This document shows positions 33,360-33,455 of a stretch of 33,455 bases of DNA, piece by piece. The notes beneath the pieces are model-generated. The model did not search any database, was not told the origin of the DNA, and saw only the letters and a program-made list of their open reading frames with translations. This stretch comes from Halalkalibacter oceani (GTDB lineage: Bacteria; Bacillota; Bacilli; Bacillales; Bacillaceae_D). Numbering within the stretch: the stretch's first letter is position 1; every line of letters begins with the position of its first letter. Location: NCBI RefSeq assembly GCF_023715705.1, contig NZ_JAMBOS010000035.1, forward strand, positions 1-33,455, given 5' to 3'. Position numbers and translations under genes: made by a program.

Positions 33360-33455
33360 GCTCAAGGCTTTTAAGCACTAAAAAAAGGAGTACCTCCCCA
33401 AAAGTCGAATTAGTTAAGTGTCCAAACAAAACTACGACTGGAGGAAGACTCCCTT
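33360..33455. mobile_element. Probable insertion-sequence end at the right window edge
   Basis: GGAGTACCTCC (33387-33397) and AAAAGTCG (33400-33407) are answered by CGACTGGAGG and GACTCC near 33435-33453, an imperfect inverted arrangement beyond the last gene. GGAGGAAGACTCC looks like the ribosome-site region of a plus-strand gene that would start just outside the window. The family cannot be told from this stub. Confidence 0.35.

Overview
The window reads as accessory DNA from a low-GC Gram-positive rod of the Bacillaceae. The evidence is AGGAGG-type ribosome sites, GTG and TTG starts, S-layer-homology repeats, and Bacillus-type Lgt, ResB/ResC, CcdA, DacF-like and YdhK-like proteins. The mix of copper genes, insertion-sequence debris and truncated genes suggests a plasmid or genomic island. 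No replication or rRNA/tRNA gene is visible to settle which.

Layout. 1-2.9 kb: a probable insertion-sequence end next to a membrane-protein stub, an NlpC/P60 endopeptidase with three SLH repeats, and an orphan OmpR-type response regulator. 2.9-5.9 kb: a copper-efflux locus (44-aa membrane peptide, copA, copZ) with two CsoR-type operators. 5.9-7.8 kb: a two-gene DUF1670 unit, the second gene frameshifted, bracketed by iterated GGACATTTGTCC-like motifs and followed by a 46-bp perfect palindrome. 8-14.1 kb: lgt, a membrane-anchored cupredoxin, a membrane rhodanese, asparagine synthetase and a MATE exporter. 14.3-16.9 kb: a short siroheme sulfite/nitrite reductase-like protein behind a third CsoR-like operator, a UxxC thioredoxin-fold selenoprotein with an in-frame TGA and a SECIS-like hairpin, a His-rich duplicated-domain protein and a four-helix Cys-rich copper-storage protein. 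17.1-21 kb: an XRE regulator, an ImmA/IrrE peptidase and a PIN-like gene split by an IS110/IS1111-type element with a long structured non-coding end. 21-25.7 kb: a cytochrome c maturation cluster (YCF48-like lipoprotein, SHOCT protein, CcdA, ResC/CcsB, truncated ResB), a transposase remnant and a truncated response regulator. 25.8-30.1 kb: a DacF-like carboxypeptidase, multicopper oxidase, DUF1541 lipoprotein and AbrB-like protein. 30.2-33.5 kb: transposase debris, an AraC-type effector-domain fragment, an unrecognised overlapping three-gene operon, and another probable IS end.

How it fits together (inference): cytosolic copper is bound by CopZ and the Csp-like protein and exported by CopA. 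The cupredoxin, multicopper oxidase, His-rich protein and DUF1541 lipoprotein act at or outside the membrane. Several of these are lipoproteins, so the island's Lgt could anchor them. The siroheme protein, rhodanese and selenoprotein suggest a linked sulfur/thiol branch. The most interesting items are the candidate selenoprotein, the PIN/ImmA/XRE locus broken by an RNA-guided-type IS110 element, the DUF1670 unit with its repeats, and the unrecognised three-gene operon.
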